Source: Alphaproteobacteria bacterium (GTDB lineage Bacteria > Myxococcota_A > UBA796 > GCA-2862545). Taken from it: a stretch of 64,000 nucleotides of DNA. Under the pieces are notes generated by a model that saw only the letters and a program-made list of their open reading frames with translations, was not told the origin of the DNA and did not search any database. The position numbers and the translations under genes were made by a program. Position 1 is the stretch's first letter. Each line of letters starts with the position of its first letter. The DNA lies in the NCBI GenBank assembly GCA_020632925.1, contig JACKER010000007.1:434001-498000 (forward strand). The letters are read 5' to 3'. Below are positions 1 through 8,174 of the stretch, one piece after another.

Positions 1-17
1 GTTTTTTTTGGGAAACA

Positions 18-42
18 CTGTTCCAACATCGCGGAGGAACAG
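18..42. promoter_or_regulatory. Inverted repeat upstream of the multiheme cytochrome gene
   Basis: A perfect 7-bp inverted repeat, CTGTTCC and GGAACAG, is separated by 11 nt. It lies about 95 nt upstream of the first gene and just after a T-run at the window edge. It could be an operator. It is not a good terminator for either strand, because no U-run follows the hairpin in either direction. Nothing else recognisable lies in bases 1-136 apart from a GGAGG ribosome binding site just before the start at 137. Confidence 0.35.
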
Positions 43-136
43 CATTCAACCTGGCTATGGACGCTGTTGTCGTCGTGTCCGGATGTTCTGCGCAGGTCGC
101 CGCGGGGCCAGTTAGGCTGGCGCTGTCGGAGGGGAC

Positions 137-1387
137 ATGCGGGGAGCCTGGGTGCTGGTGTCGCTGTGGGCCGGGTGCACCACCAGCGACGGGACGACGA
201 AGACCGATGTCGCGACGACGGACACGCCGACCGAGGAGACGGGGCAGACCACCACCCCGCCGGACCACACGGGCGTGACCACCACGACCACGGAGGAGGG
301 CTTCTGCGCCGTCCGCCAGGTGTTCAACCGCAACTGCGTCGTGTGCCACAACGCCGCTGCTCCCCAGGGTGATCTGGACCTCCAGACCGATCCGTACGCG
401 GCGGTGGTGGGCGTGACGAGCGCGGCGTACGGCGTCGTCCTCGTCCAGCCGAACGACCACGCGGGCTCCCTGCTGTGGCGCAAGATGGAGGGCGCGCAGG
501 CAGCCGGCGAGGGCGATGCGATGCCGCCGCCCAACGGCGCCTCCGCGACCGACGTCCAGACCGTCCAGGACTGGATCGATGCGGGCGCGCCCGAGACCTG
601 CGGCACCGGCGGCACCACCACCCCCGGGGCGTACCACCCCAAGGGCTGGGACGCGCCGGACGTGCACGGCATGGCGACCAAGTTCCAGACCGAGACCGAC
701 TGTCGGGTCTGCCATGGCAGCGACCTGTCGGGGGGCTCGGCGAGCGTGTCCTGCACGAGCTGTCACGGCGCCGGCTGGGAGACGAACTGCACGTTCTGCC
801 ACGGCGGGGTGCTGTCGACGACGGGCGCGCCGCCCGAGGACATCGACGACAACGACGACCCGGCGACCATCTCCTTCGTCCCGCACGAAGTCCACGGCGC
901 GGGTCGCATCTCGCCGGTCTTCGACTGCGTCGTGTGCCACGACAAGCCGACGGACGCGCTGACCCCGGGCCACCTGTTCGACGACCCGACGGCCGGGGAG
1001 GCCGAGGTGGTGTTCAACATCGCCCCCGGGGCGTACGACGGGACGAACCGCTGCTCCAACCTGTACTGCCACGGCAACGGCTTGGGCAACAACGGGGCGG
1101 TGAACGCGGGGGCCGGTCCGCGGACCTGCCACTCCTGCCACCCGGACCGCACGACCTCGGGCCAGTGGGGTAAGATGAGCGGCGAGCACCGGCGCCACCT
1201 CAATGAGGGCTTCGAGTGCGAGACCTGCCACCAGGATGCGCAGGGGAGCACGGCGATCGACGTCCCCGCCCTCCACGTGAACGGCAACCCGGACGTCCGG
1301 CTGCCCCAGGGCATGAACTTCAACGCCCAGACCCAGCGCTGCGACGGCACCTGCCACGGTGAGCGACACAACAGCCGCCACTGGTGA
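137..1387 (+). CDS. Multiheme c-type cytochrome lipoprotein
   Basis: A 416-aa exported electron-transfer protein, probably outer-membrane or periplasmic. The N-terminus MRGAWVLVSLWAGC is a short lipoprotein signal with Cys14 as the anchor, followed by a Thr/Asp-rich linker to about residue 50. Seven CxxCH motifs are visible, near residues 67, 190, 206, 218, 264, 331 and 361. There is also a CSNLYCH (CX4CH) near 305 and a CDGTCH (CX3CH) near 402. The first heme motif sits in a segment like those of planctomycete-type mono-heme domains. The others resemble the CxxxxCH/CxxCH domains of Geobacter-like secreted cytochromes. The start has a GGAGG ribosome binding site. The gene stands alone, convergent with the next gene. 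Heme attachment at the CX3CH and CX4CH sites is uncertain. Confidence 0.8.
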   Translation: MRGAWVLVSLWAGCTTSDGTTKTDVATTDTPTEETGQTTTPPDHTGVTTTTTEEGFCAVRQVFNRNCVVCHNAAAPQGDLDLQTDPYAAVVGVTSAAYGVVLVQPNDHAGSLLWRKMEGAQAAGEGDAMPPPNGASATDVQTVQDWIDAGAPETCGTGGTTTPGAYHPKGWDAPDVHGMATKFQTETDCRVCHGSDLSGGSASVSCTSCHGAGWETNCTFCHGGVLSTTGAPPEDIDDNDDPATISFVPHEVHGAGRISPVFDCVVCHDKPTDALTPGHLFDDPTAGEAEVVFNIAPGAYDGTNRCSNLYCHGNGLGNNGAVNAGAGPRTCHSCHPDRTTSGQWGKMSGEHRRHLNEGFECETCHQDAQGSTAIDVPALHVNGNPDVRLPQGMNFNAQTQRCDGTCHGERHNSRHW

Positions 1388-1405
1388 CCGGCTGCTCGAA
1401 CGGGC

Positions 1406-2764
1406 TCAGCGAGCGAGGAGCTCGTCGGGCCAGTTGACCGGGTTCTCGAGGGCGAGCGGCTGGGCCAGCTCGACCATGGGCTCGAGCTCCGACCACAACG
1501 CCTGCGCCTCGGCGCTCGGGTTCGTGGGGTCGTACAGGTCGTTCAGCTCGGCGGGATCGGCTTGGAGGTCGAACATCCGCACCGTGCCGAACCACGAGAA
1601 GGTCATCTTCATGTGGTTCTGGACGACGCCGCTCGCGGGGCCGAGGCGCGCGATGGTGTTCATGAACCGCGGGCGGTCCTCGGGGGCTTCGCCGATCGGG
1701 GTGCCGGTGAGGCGCTCGTCCAGCGGCAGGCCGTAGAGCTGGAGGATCGTGGGGACCAGGTCGATCGAGCTCGTGGGCCCGTCCCAGCTGCCGGGGATGA
1801 TGTTGGGTGCCCAGAACCAGAGCAGACCCTCGGTCTCCTCGCGGAACAGCGAGTAGGCGTGTGTCTGGTTGCCGTGCTCCCAGAACTGCTCGCCGTGGTC
1901 CGTCCAGAACACGATCAACGTGTCGTCCAGCAGCCCGCGGGCCTGCATGTCGCCGAAGATCATCTGGAACTCGTCGTCCATGTGCGAGATGTCGCCGGCG
2001 TAGCGGACGTGCAGGTGCTCGGAGAGGAGCTCCTGCATCTCGGGTGACAGCGAGCCCCAGTCGTTCTTCGCCTCCTCGTAGTGCACGTCGCGGTTCGCCA
2101 GATCCCAGGGGACCGGCGGCAGGTCCTCGAGGCCCGCGAGGTACTCCTCGGGAGGGTCGTACGCGGCGTGGGGCTCGACGAAGTGCAGGTGCAGCAGCCA
2201 CCGGTCGCTGGCGCGGCCATCCGCGATCGCGTCGGTCAGGCGCCCGCGAGCGGACTCCCAAAGCGGCCAGGCGAGACCCGTGCCCGGCAGGTAGGGCATG
2301 TCGTACCCGTCGGTGTTGTTCCACTCGGGGGCGAGCCAGCCGTTGGTCGACGCGAGGATGCTGTAGAACCCCGCGTCGTGGAGGTAGCTCGCGAGGAAGG
2401 GCGTCCCCTGCGGCCACGGCGTCGCCAGCGTGTCGGACAGCTTGGGGATCATGCCGGCCTGCTCGTTGTGCCGACCCGCGAGCGTGCAGCTCGTGCTCGC
2501 GAACGTCCAGTTGCTGCACTGGAGGTGGTCGTCCATGACCACGCCGTGGTCGGCGAGCGTCGACAGGAACGGGGCGGCGTGCGTGTCCCCGTACCGGTCG
2601 AGGTGGTCCTTCCGGAACGTGTCCATCGAGATCATGAGCAGGTTCTTCGGAACCCGCCCATAGAACTGGGGGAACGTGTCCGTCGGCTGGTCCCCCCAGT
2701 CCGGGGGAGTGGGGTAGTTACCCGATCCCGTGCACGCGACCAGCGACAGAGCGGCGAACAGCAT
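1406..2764 (-). CDS. Sulfatase-family (alkaline phosphatase superfamily) lipoprotein with Thr at the nucleophile position
   Basis: A 452-aa secreted hydrolase of the arylsulfatase/alkaline-phosphatase fold. The N-terminus MLFAALSLVAC is a lipoprotein signal (Cys11). The metal site is visible as MDTFRKDHL (Asp48) and as TDHGEQFWEHG in the C-terminal half. In classical sulfatases the nucleophile lies in CxPxR/CxAxR and is matured to formylglycine. Here the matching stretch reads SCTLAGR: Thr94 is four residues before Arg98, and Cys93 is one place out of register. The enzyme may therefore use Thr, as phosphoethanolamine transferases and phosphatases of this superfamily do. The substrate is unknown. 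It is convergent with the upstream cytochrome and reads in the same direction as the upstream gene at 2810-4990, separated by 45 nt. Confidence 0.75.
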   Translation of the reverse strand: MLFAALSLVACTGSGNYPTPPDWGDQPTDTFPQFYGRVPKNLLMISMDTFRKDHLDRYGDTHAAPFLSTLADHGVVMDDHLQCSNWTFASTSCTLAGRHNEQAGMIPKLSDTLATPWPQGTPFLASYLHDAGFYSILASTNGWLAPEWNNTDGYDMPYLPGTGLAWPLWESARGRLTDAIADGRASDRWLLHLHFVEPHAAYDPPEEYLAGLEDLPPVPWDLANRDVHYEEAKNDWGSLSPEMQELLSEHLHVRYAGDISHMDDEFQMIFGDMQARGLLDDTLIVFWTDHGEQFWEHGNQTHAYSLFREETEGLLWFWAPNIIPGSWDGPTSSIDLVPTILQLYGLPLDERLTGTPIGEAPEDRPRFMNTIARLGPASGVVQNHMKMTFSWFGTVRMFDLQADPAELNDLYDPTNPSAEAQALWSELEPMVELAQPLALENPVNWPDELLAR

Positions 2765-2809
2765 GAGCAGACCATAGCCCGCAGCCAGGCGACCGGCGGG
2801 CGAGAGTGG

Positions 2810-4990
2810 TCAGCGGGGCAGGGGAGGCCGGGTCGTCAGCTGCACCGCGAGGTCGCGGTCGAGGTAGAGCCGGGTGTTGATGGCCCACCCGCTGCCCTCG
2901 AGCAGGGTCGCGAGGTCACGGCGACGCAGGCGGAACCAGGTCGCGAGGGACACGGGCACCGCGTAGATCAGGAAGGGCACCAGCACGACGCCGAGGATCA
3001 CGAGGATCAGGGCGAACGGGTAGGACACGGCGGTGACCGCGCCAGCGGCGCCCTCGGGCACCCCCGCACTCGCGGCCAGCGACGCGATGCCGGTGCTCAC
3101 CGTAGCGGTCGCCGAGAACAGCGCGGACAGTGCCGCCGTCACGAACGCACCGATCGCACCGAGCGCGATGCCGATGCCCGCGGCCAGCAGGGGCAGGTTG
3201 CCGAGCGGCGAGGGGGCCTCCGCCGGGGGCGCTGCCGGTGCGGGAGCGGCTTCGGGAGCCGGTGGCGGAGCGGTCGCCTTGGCGGCCTCCGCGGCCTTGG
3301 CAGCCTCCGCGGCGGCGACGGTGGAGGTCGGTGCGGACGCAGCCTTGTCGGCGGCCGAGCTCACCTTCTCCGTGACGCCACTCGACATCGCGGTGGTCTG
3401 GGAGGCGGACGCCTTGTCCAGCGTCTGCTGGATGGTCTCGCCGATCTTGCGGAACGGCGCGAGCAGCGCCTCCTTGATGGAGATCGGGTTGACGATCATC
3501 TTGCGGATCTGGGCGTGGCGCTCGTTGCCCTCGGGGTCGAAGAACACCCCCCACATCCCGTCGCAGAGGTGCTCACGCTCGCCGGCGGTCACCGGGATCA
3601 TGTACTCATCGGTCAGGGCGCCACCCTTCTCGCCCACCTTGACGAACATCGTGTACAGCGGGCTCATCGCGGCGAACTTCTCGGCCCGGCCGGCGTCGTT
3701 GACGCGGATCGCGAGGTCGAACACGCGCCCGTCCATCACCAGGTGCCCCTGCTCGACCCACCCGGTCTTCTTGTCGTCGAACAGGTCGGGCATCGAGACC
3801 ATCGTGTTCGTCAGCGGCAACAGCCAGGCCTGGTACAGGATGGCCTTCTCCACGAGCTTCACCCCGTCGAGCGCGACGGCGGCGACCTCGGAGCGCTGGA
3901 GCAGCTCGCGCGTGCGGACGGGGAGCGCTTCGTCGGCGAGGTGGGCACGCAGGGCGTCGGCGCCGCGGTCTCCAGCCCTGGTGGCGGGCCTGGCACCCTG
4001 CCAGGTGGTGTAGGGAGCGAGCTTCGCGCCCACGGCCGCCACCAGATCGCGGTCCACGCGCGCCGTGTCGATGCCGAGCAGCGCCGCCTGGTCGAGCCAC
4101 GCGCGGATGCGGGCCCGCCACGCGGGGTTGAGGCCCGACTGCGCGTCCAGCACGCCGTCGGCGCGGGGCCGGGCGAGCGGCGCCCGCTCGAGGAGCGCGG
4201 TCGCGGCAGCGGGATCGAGGAGATCGGTGTCCTTCGCGTCGACCCAGGCGCGGCTCGCGAGATCGGGGTCGAGGTGCACGGTGTCGCACAGCAGGAAGTA
4301 CTGGTCGAGCTTGCCGGTCACCGCGGCGTGGGCGGCGGCGGCGGCGGCCGTGTCGGCGATCGGGAGGATGGAGGCGTCGGCCGTCGGCGCGTCGTTCCAG
4401 GCGAGCCAGTCCTTCCCCTGGGCCAGGAAGGCGTCGAGCGTGTCGGCCGTGACCGCGGGGTCGCCCCCGGGGTGCGGCGCGCCGCCCGTGACCTCGATCA
4501 CGTGCTCGAGGAACACCTTCAGCGCCTCGTCGTCACCCGCGGCCGCCGGGAGCACCTTGCCCGCCGCGGACAGCCCCTTCGCCTCCTCGTCCGCGCGCAC
4601 CTTGCGGACCGCGTCCAGCTCGAGCTCCTTGACGGCCGGCGTCCCGAGGGTCTCGAGGATGCGGCGGGCACCGTCGATCACCGCCGCACCGTCGCCGGAC
4701 TCGTTCACGGACGCCAGCGCGAGGCTGGTCACGCCGCCCGTCATCGCGGTGCGGTCGCGGAACACCCCCATCGCCCAGCGGATCGCCGCCTTCACGTCGT
4801 CGGAGCGGATACGACCGTCCGCGTCGCCGTCCATCGTGGTCAGGAAGCCCTTGTCGAGCCGCAGCGTGTCGACGGTGAGGGCGGTGGCCACCCAGAGCGC
4901 GTCGTCGAGCTCGCAGACCTGGGCGAGCTCCTCCGCCGTCTCGAGGATGGCCTGGGACGAGCGGGCCAGGGTTCGGAAGCGCAGGGCCAT
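2810..4990 (-). CDS. Large uncharacterised protein with an EF-hand-like loop and C-terminal membrane segments
   Basis: A 726-aa protein I do not recognise as a whole. Residues 54-65 (DGDADGRIRSDD) fit a Ca2+-binding EF-hand loop, with Asp at positions 1, 3, 5 and 12 and Gly at 6. The middle is acidic/alanine-rich and predicted soluble. Residues about 540-590 form an Ala/Pro-rich linker. This is followed by three strongly hydrophobic segments (about 595-690) and a basic cytoplasmic-type tail (WFRLRRRDL). No signal peptide is seen at the N-terminus. The ATG has an upstream GGAGG. It could be a Ca-responsive membrane protein, but no function is assigned. Confidence 0.7.
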   Translation of the reverse strand: MALRFRTLARSSQAILETAEELAQVCELDDALWVATALTVDTLRLDKGFLTTMDGDADGRIRSDDVKAAIRWAMGVFRDRTAMTGGVTSLALASVNESGDGAAVIDGARRILETLGTPAVKELELDAVRKVRADEEAKGLSAAGKVLPAAAGDDEALKVFLEHVIEVTGGAPHPGGDPAVTADTLDAFLAQGKDWLAWNDAPTADASILPIADTAAAAAAHAAVTGKLDQYFLLCDTVHLDPDLASRAWVDAKDTDLLDPAAATALLERAPLARPRADGVLDAQSGLNPAWRARIRAWLDQAALLGIDTARVDRDLVAAVGAKLAPYTTWQGARPATRAGDRGADALRAHLADEALPVRTRELLQRSEVAAVALDGVKLVEKAILYQAWLLPLTNTMVSMPDLFDDKKTGWVEQGHLVMDGRVFDLAIRVNDAGRAEKFAAMSPLYTMFVKVGEKGGALTDEYMIPVTAGEREHLCDGMWGVFFDPEGNERHAQIRKMIVNPISIKEALLAPFRKIGETIQQTLDKASASQTTAMSSGVTEKVSSAADKAASAPTSTVAAAEAAKAAEAAKATAPPPAPEAAPAPAAPPAEAPSPLGNLPLLAAGIGIALGAIGAFVTAALSALFSATATVSTGIASLAASAGVPEGAAGAVTAVSYPFALILVILGVVLVPFLIYAVPVSLATWFRLRRRDLATLLEGSGWAINTRLYLDRDLAVQLTTRPPLPR

Positions 4991-5073
4991 GGAGTCCTCC
5001 CTCGCCGCGTGGCGGCGCGCCGCGGAAGGTACTGTCGCGTGATCGGCGCTGCAATCCCGCCGTCAGCTGTGCG

Positions 5074-5739
5074 TCAGTGACCCGCGTGGCAGGGAGGCAC
5101 GTCCGGGTCCGATGGGGCCTGCGTGAGCCCGGCGGCGCTCGTCAGCCCTGTCCGGAACGCGAGCGAGGCCAACCCGGTCGCCAGCACCAGCGCGGCCATG
5201 GCGCGTCGGGTGCGGCGGCTGCGGTCCAGCAGCTTTCGCAGACCGAAGGTCGCGGCCGCGAGCGCCGGCACCGTGCCGAGCCCGAAGACCCCCATCACCA
5301 GCGCCCCTGTCCACGGATTGGCGCTGGCGACGGCGAGCGACAGGGTGGCCCACACGAGGCCGCAGGGCAGCAGCCCGTTGACCAGTCCCAGCAGGAAGCG
5401 CGAGGGGGCGGACGTGCCCCTTGCGGCGCGTGCTCCCAGGAGCCCGAGGCCCGGAATGCTCAGCTTCGGCTCCGGGAGCACGTCCGCCAGGACCAACGAG
5501 AACCACACGAGCAGGACCGCGCCGAGCACCCCGCCGAGCCACGGCGGGCCCGGGATCGCCGAGCCGAGCGCCCCCGTGAGGGCACCGAGCGCGGCGTAGG
5601 TGGTGACGCGACCCACGTGGTACGCGACCTGCCCATCGATGCGGTCGCCGGCCGCGCAGGCGAACGGTCCGCACATGCCGATGCAGTGCGGTGCTCCCGC
5701 GAGGGCAGCCACCAGGGCAGCGGCGATCCACGCCGTCAT
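5074..5739 (-). CDS. TauE/SafE (DsbD_2-like) membrane protein linked to cbb3 oxidase
   Basis: A 221-aa, roughly six-helix inner-membrane protein. The start MTAWIAAALVAALAG is chosen because it begins the first helix and has a GGGAGG ribosome binding site. A 39-residue upstream extension in the same frame is Arg/Pro-rich and unlikely to be translated. Residues about 15-25 read GAPHCIGMCGPF, the HCxGMCG signature of the SafE/UreH-like family that commonly sits beside ccoNOPQ-GHIS. Members are thought to help copper or thiol handling during oxidase assembly; the exact role is unproven. The C-terminus ends CHAGH, a possible metal-binding tail. It is divergent from ccoN, with its own sigma-54-like promoter 24-38 nt upstream. 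Confidence 0.8.
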   Translation of the reverse strand: MTAWIAAALVAALAGAPHCIGMCGPFACAAGDRIDGQVAYHVGRVTTYAALGALTGALGSAIPGPPWLGGVLGAVLLVWFSLVLADVLPEPKLSIPGLGLLGARAARGTSAPSRFLLGLVNGLLPCGLVWATLSLAVASANPWTGALVMGVFGLGTVPALAAATFGLRKLLDRSRRTRRAMAALVLATGLASLAFRTGLTSAAGLTQAPSDPDVPPCHAGH

Positions 5740-5762
5740 GGGATCCTCCCGAGCCGGTACGT

Positions 5763-5777
5763 GCAAGGGCCGTGCCG
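5763..5777 (-). promoter_or_regulatory. Sigma-54-type (-24/-12) promoter for the safE-like gene
   Basis: On the minus strand this reads CGGCACGGCCCTTGC, followed by A. The sigma-54 consensus is TGGCACG-N4-TTGCW, so there is one mismatch (T to C at the first base). The invariant GG (-24) and GC (-12) are intact and correctly spaced. The predicted start of transcription, about 12 nt downstream (near 5751), leaves a very short leader carrying the GGGAGG ribosome binding site before the ATG at 5739. Confidence 0.55.
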
Positions 5778-5897
5778 GTCGGCCTCGGGCGACCCCTCCG
5801 TCTCCGGGAACCGGTGGGTGGCCGACGGTCGCGGACGCTGCTCGACGCCGGCTCACGGGGTGCCGGAACCGCCCGTGGGGCCTTCACCCACGATCAG

Positions 5898-5915
5898 GTG
5901 TGCGGGAAGGCACAC
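5898..5915. promoter_or_regulatory. 18-bp dyad between divergent sigma-54 promoters, putative activator site
   Basis: GTGTGC-GGGAAG-GCACAC is a perfect 6-bp inverted repeat with a 6-nt spacer. It lies about 60 bp upstream of the ccoN -24 element and about 120-130 bp upstream of the safE -24 element, in the usual range for an enhancer-binding-protein site. The activator is not identified in the window. Confidence 0.45.
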
Positions 5916-5965
5916 GGTCCTCGAGGGTCCTTCCAGATCGCGCCGGGTACGCCATCGTCAGCCCG

Positions 5966-5981
5966 TGGCACGGTTCTTGCC
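5966..5981 (+). promoter_or_regulatory. Sigma-54-type (-24/-12) promoter for the cco operon
   Basis: TGGCACGGTTCTTGCC matches TGGCACG-N4-TTGC exactly, with only the weakly conserved final W replaced by C. GG at 5967-5968 and GC at 5979-5980 give the required -24/-12 spacing. Transcription would start near 5992, leaving a leader of about 16 nt that contains a GAGGAGGAAGG ribosome binding site before ATG 6008. Confidence 0.65.
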
Positions 5982-6007
5982 TTGGGGGACCGCGAGGAGG
6001 AAGGAAC

Positions 6008-7456
6008 ATGTCCAGTGCCGTCGCGACAGCACCGGGCGGGACCTCGGACCGACCCTATGACGACGCCATCGTCAAGAAGTTCATCCTGGCCACGATGCTG
6101 TGGGCGGTGGTGGGCATGACGGTGGGCGTCTGGATCGCTCTCGAGCTCGCCTGGTGGCCCGCCAACATGGGGATCCCGTACTTCACGTTCGGTCGTCTCC
6201 GCCCGCTCCACACGAACGCGGTGATCTTCGCCTTCGGCGGCAACATCGTGTTCACGAGCATGTACTACTCGATGCAGCGCCTGCTGAAGGTCCGCATGTG
6301 GAGCGACTTCCTGTCGAGCTTCCACTTCTGGGGCTGGCAGGGCATCATCGTCGCCGCCGCCGTCACCCTCCCGCTCGGCCTGACCCAGAGCAAGGAGTAC
6401 GCGGAGCTGATCTGGCCGATCGACCTCGCCATCGCGGTCGTCTTCCTGGCCGGCGCCCTCAACTTCGCGATGACCATCGCCAACCGCAAGGTCAAGCACC
6501 TCTACGTGGCGATCTGGTTCTACATGTCCTTCCTCATCACCATCCCGGTGCTGCACGTGTTCAACAGCCTCGCCATCCCGGCGACGCTGACCCGTAGCTA
6601 CCCGGTGTACAGCGGGATGACGGACGCGCTGGTCCAGTGGTGGTACGGCCACAACGCAGTCGGCTTCTTCCTGACCACGCCGTTCCTCGGGATGATGTAC
6701 TACTACCTGCCCCGCGCCTCGGGCCGCCCGGTCTTCAGCTACCGGCTGTCCATCGTGCACTTCTGGGCGCTGGTCTTCCTGTACATCTGGGCCGGCCCCC
6801 ACCACCTGCTCTACTCCGCGCTGCCCGACTGGGCGCAGACGCTCGGCATGGTCTTCAGCATCATGCTGATCGCGCCGTCCTGGGGCGGGATGCTCAACGG
6901 CCTGCTGACCCTGCGCGGCGCCTGGGACCGCGTCCGCACCGACCCGATCCTCAAGTTCATGGTCGTGGCGGTCAGCTTCTACGGCATGTCGACCTTCGAG
7001 GGTCCGATGATGTCCATCCGGGCGGTGTCGGCGCTCTCGCACTACACCAACTGGGTCATCGGCCACGTCCACAGCGGCGCGCTGGGGTGGGTCGGGATGA
7101 TCAGCTTCGCCATCCTCTACTGGCTGACCCCCCGGGTCTGGAACCGCAAGCTGTACAGCGAGTCGCTCGCGACCACGCACTTCTGGCTCGCGACCATCGG
7201 CATCGTGATCTACACGGTCACCATGTGGGGTGCGGGCCTGACCGAGGGTCTGATGTGGCGCGCGGTCGATGACGGTGGCCAGCTGGCCTACCCGGTCTTC
7301 ATGGACATCGTGAACCGCCTGTCTCCGTTCTACTGGCTGCGGTTCCTCGGCGGCCTGATGTACCTCACGGGCGCCCTGATGATGGCGTTCAACCTGATCC
7401 GTACCATCACCGGGACCGAGCCCCACGCTCAGCCCGAAGCCGTCCCGGCGAAGTGA
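6008..7456 (+). CDS. ccoN: Cytochrome c oxidase, cbb3-type, subunit I (CcoN)
   Basis: A 482-aa catalytic subunit of the high-affinity cbb3 terminal oxidase. It reduces O2 to water at the heme b3/CuB site in the inner membrane and pumps protons. Visible ligands and signatures are RPLHTNAVIF for the low-spin heme b, WWYGHNAVGFF for CuB, the GPHHLLYS pair, and NWVIGHVHSGALG for the hemes near residue 350. About twelve membrane segments are present. ATG 6008 is chosen because a strong GAGGAGGAAGG ribosome binding site precedes it; the frame is open further upstream only by chance. It is first in ccoNOQPGHIS and downstream of a sigma-54-type promoter. ccoO follows after 7 nt. Confidence 0.95.
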   Translation: MSSAVATAPGGTSDRPYDDAIVKKFILATMLWAVVGMTVGVWIALELAWWPANMGIPYFTFGRLRPLHTNAVIFAFGGNIVFTSMYYSMQRLLKVRMWSDFLSSFHFWGWQGIIVAAAVTLPLGLTQSKEYAELIWPIDLAIAVVFLAGALNFAMTIANRKVKHLYVAIWFYMSFLITIPVLHVFNSLAIPATLTRSYPVYSGMTDALVQWWYGHNAVGFFLTTPFLGMMYYYLPRASGRPVFSYRLSIVHFWALVFLYIWAGPHHLLYSALPDWAQTLGMVFSIMLIAPSWGGMLNGLLTLRGAWDRVRTDPILKFMVVAVSFYGMSTFEGPMMSIRAVSALSHYTNWVIGHVHSGALGWVGMISFAILYWLTPRVWNRKLYSESLATTHFWLATIGIVIYTVTMWGAGLTEGLMWRAVDDGGQLAYPVFMDIVNRLSPFYWLRFLGGLMYLTGALMMAFNLIRTITGTEPHAQPEAVPAK

Positions 7457-7463
7457 GGGCACC

Positions 7464-8174
7464 ATGTCCAACGACAACACCCACTGGCATCGCTCCCTCA
7501 TCGAGCCCAAGGCGGGCCTGATGGCCGTCCTCACCACCGTCTTCATCAGCGTGGGCGGCCTGGTCGAGATCCTGCCGATGTTCACCGCGAGCGCGGGCAA
7601 CCAGGCGGACCTGCTGGAGCAGATCCACCCGTACACCCCGCTCGAGGTCGCCGGCCGCGACATCTACACCCGCGAGGGCTGCTACGTCTGCCACTCGCAG
7701 ATGGTGCGCCCCTTCCGCGACGAGACGCTCCGCTACGGCGTCTGGTCGCGGTCCGAGGAGTACGTCTGGGACCGTCCGTTCCTGCTCGGCTCCCGCCGCA
7801 TCGGCCCCGACCTGCACCGGGTCGGCGGCAAGTACCCCGACGCCTGGCACTACGAGCACATGCGCGATCCGCGCAGCACCTCGCCGGGCAGCGTGATGCC
7901 GCCCTACCAGTGGCTGCACGAGTCCAAGGTCGACACCGAGGACATCCGCGCGAGCGTGGTGGCGCTCTCCCGCGTGGGCACGCCCTACACGCAGGACGAG
8001 ATCGACCACGTCCCCGACCTGATGAAGGAGCAGGGCACGGTCATCGTGCAGCATCTTGCCGACGCCGGCATCACGGCCGAGTGGGACGACGAGATCGTCG
8101 CGCTCACCTCGTACCTGCAGCGCCTCGGGCGCGACCGGAAGGCGACGCTCGCCACCGCCGGAGGTGCCCAGTGA
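7464..8174 (+). CDS. ccoO: Cytochrome c oxidase, cbb3-type, subunit II (CcoO, mono-heme)
   Basis: A 236-aa mono-heme cytochrome c subunit that passes electrons to CcoN. One N-terminal membrane anchor spans residues about 16-40 (AVLTTVFISVGGLVEILP). The heme motif GCYVCHSQMVRPF lies at residues 73-77, and the Met ligand is in GSVMPPYQW around residue 150. The sequence EQIHPYTPLEVAGRDIYTREGC is a family hallmark that I recognise. Its TGA overlaps the GTG start of ccoQ, so translation is coupled. Confidence 0.95.
   Translation: MSNDNTHWHRSLIEPKAGLMAVLTTVFISVGGLVEILPMFTASAGNQADLLEQIHPYTPLEVAGRDIYTREGCYVCHSQMVRPFRDETLRYGVWSRSEEYVWDRPFLLGSRRIGPDLHRVGGKYPDAWHYEHMRDPRSTSPGSVMPPYQWLHESKVDTEDIRASVVALSRVGTPYTQDEIDHVPDLMKEQGTVIVQHLADAGITAEWDDEIVALTSYLQRLGRDRKATLATAGGAQ

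Noticed and set aside
18..42. Intrinsic terminator
   Set aside because: The stem is followed by no U-run on either strand; the T-run at bases 2-9 is on the wrong side.
2081..5080. A 999-aa open frame on the plus strand
   Set aside because: It is an antisense shadow of the sulfatase-like and EF-hand-like genes: highly Arg/Gly/Val-rich, with no domain and no start signals.
5600..6007. Long N-terminal extension of the ccoN reading frame
   Set aside because: It is Arg/Pro-rich, covers the divergent promoter spacer and safE start, and the internal ATG 6008 has a strong ribosome binding site and the normal family start.
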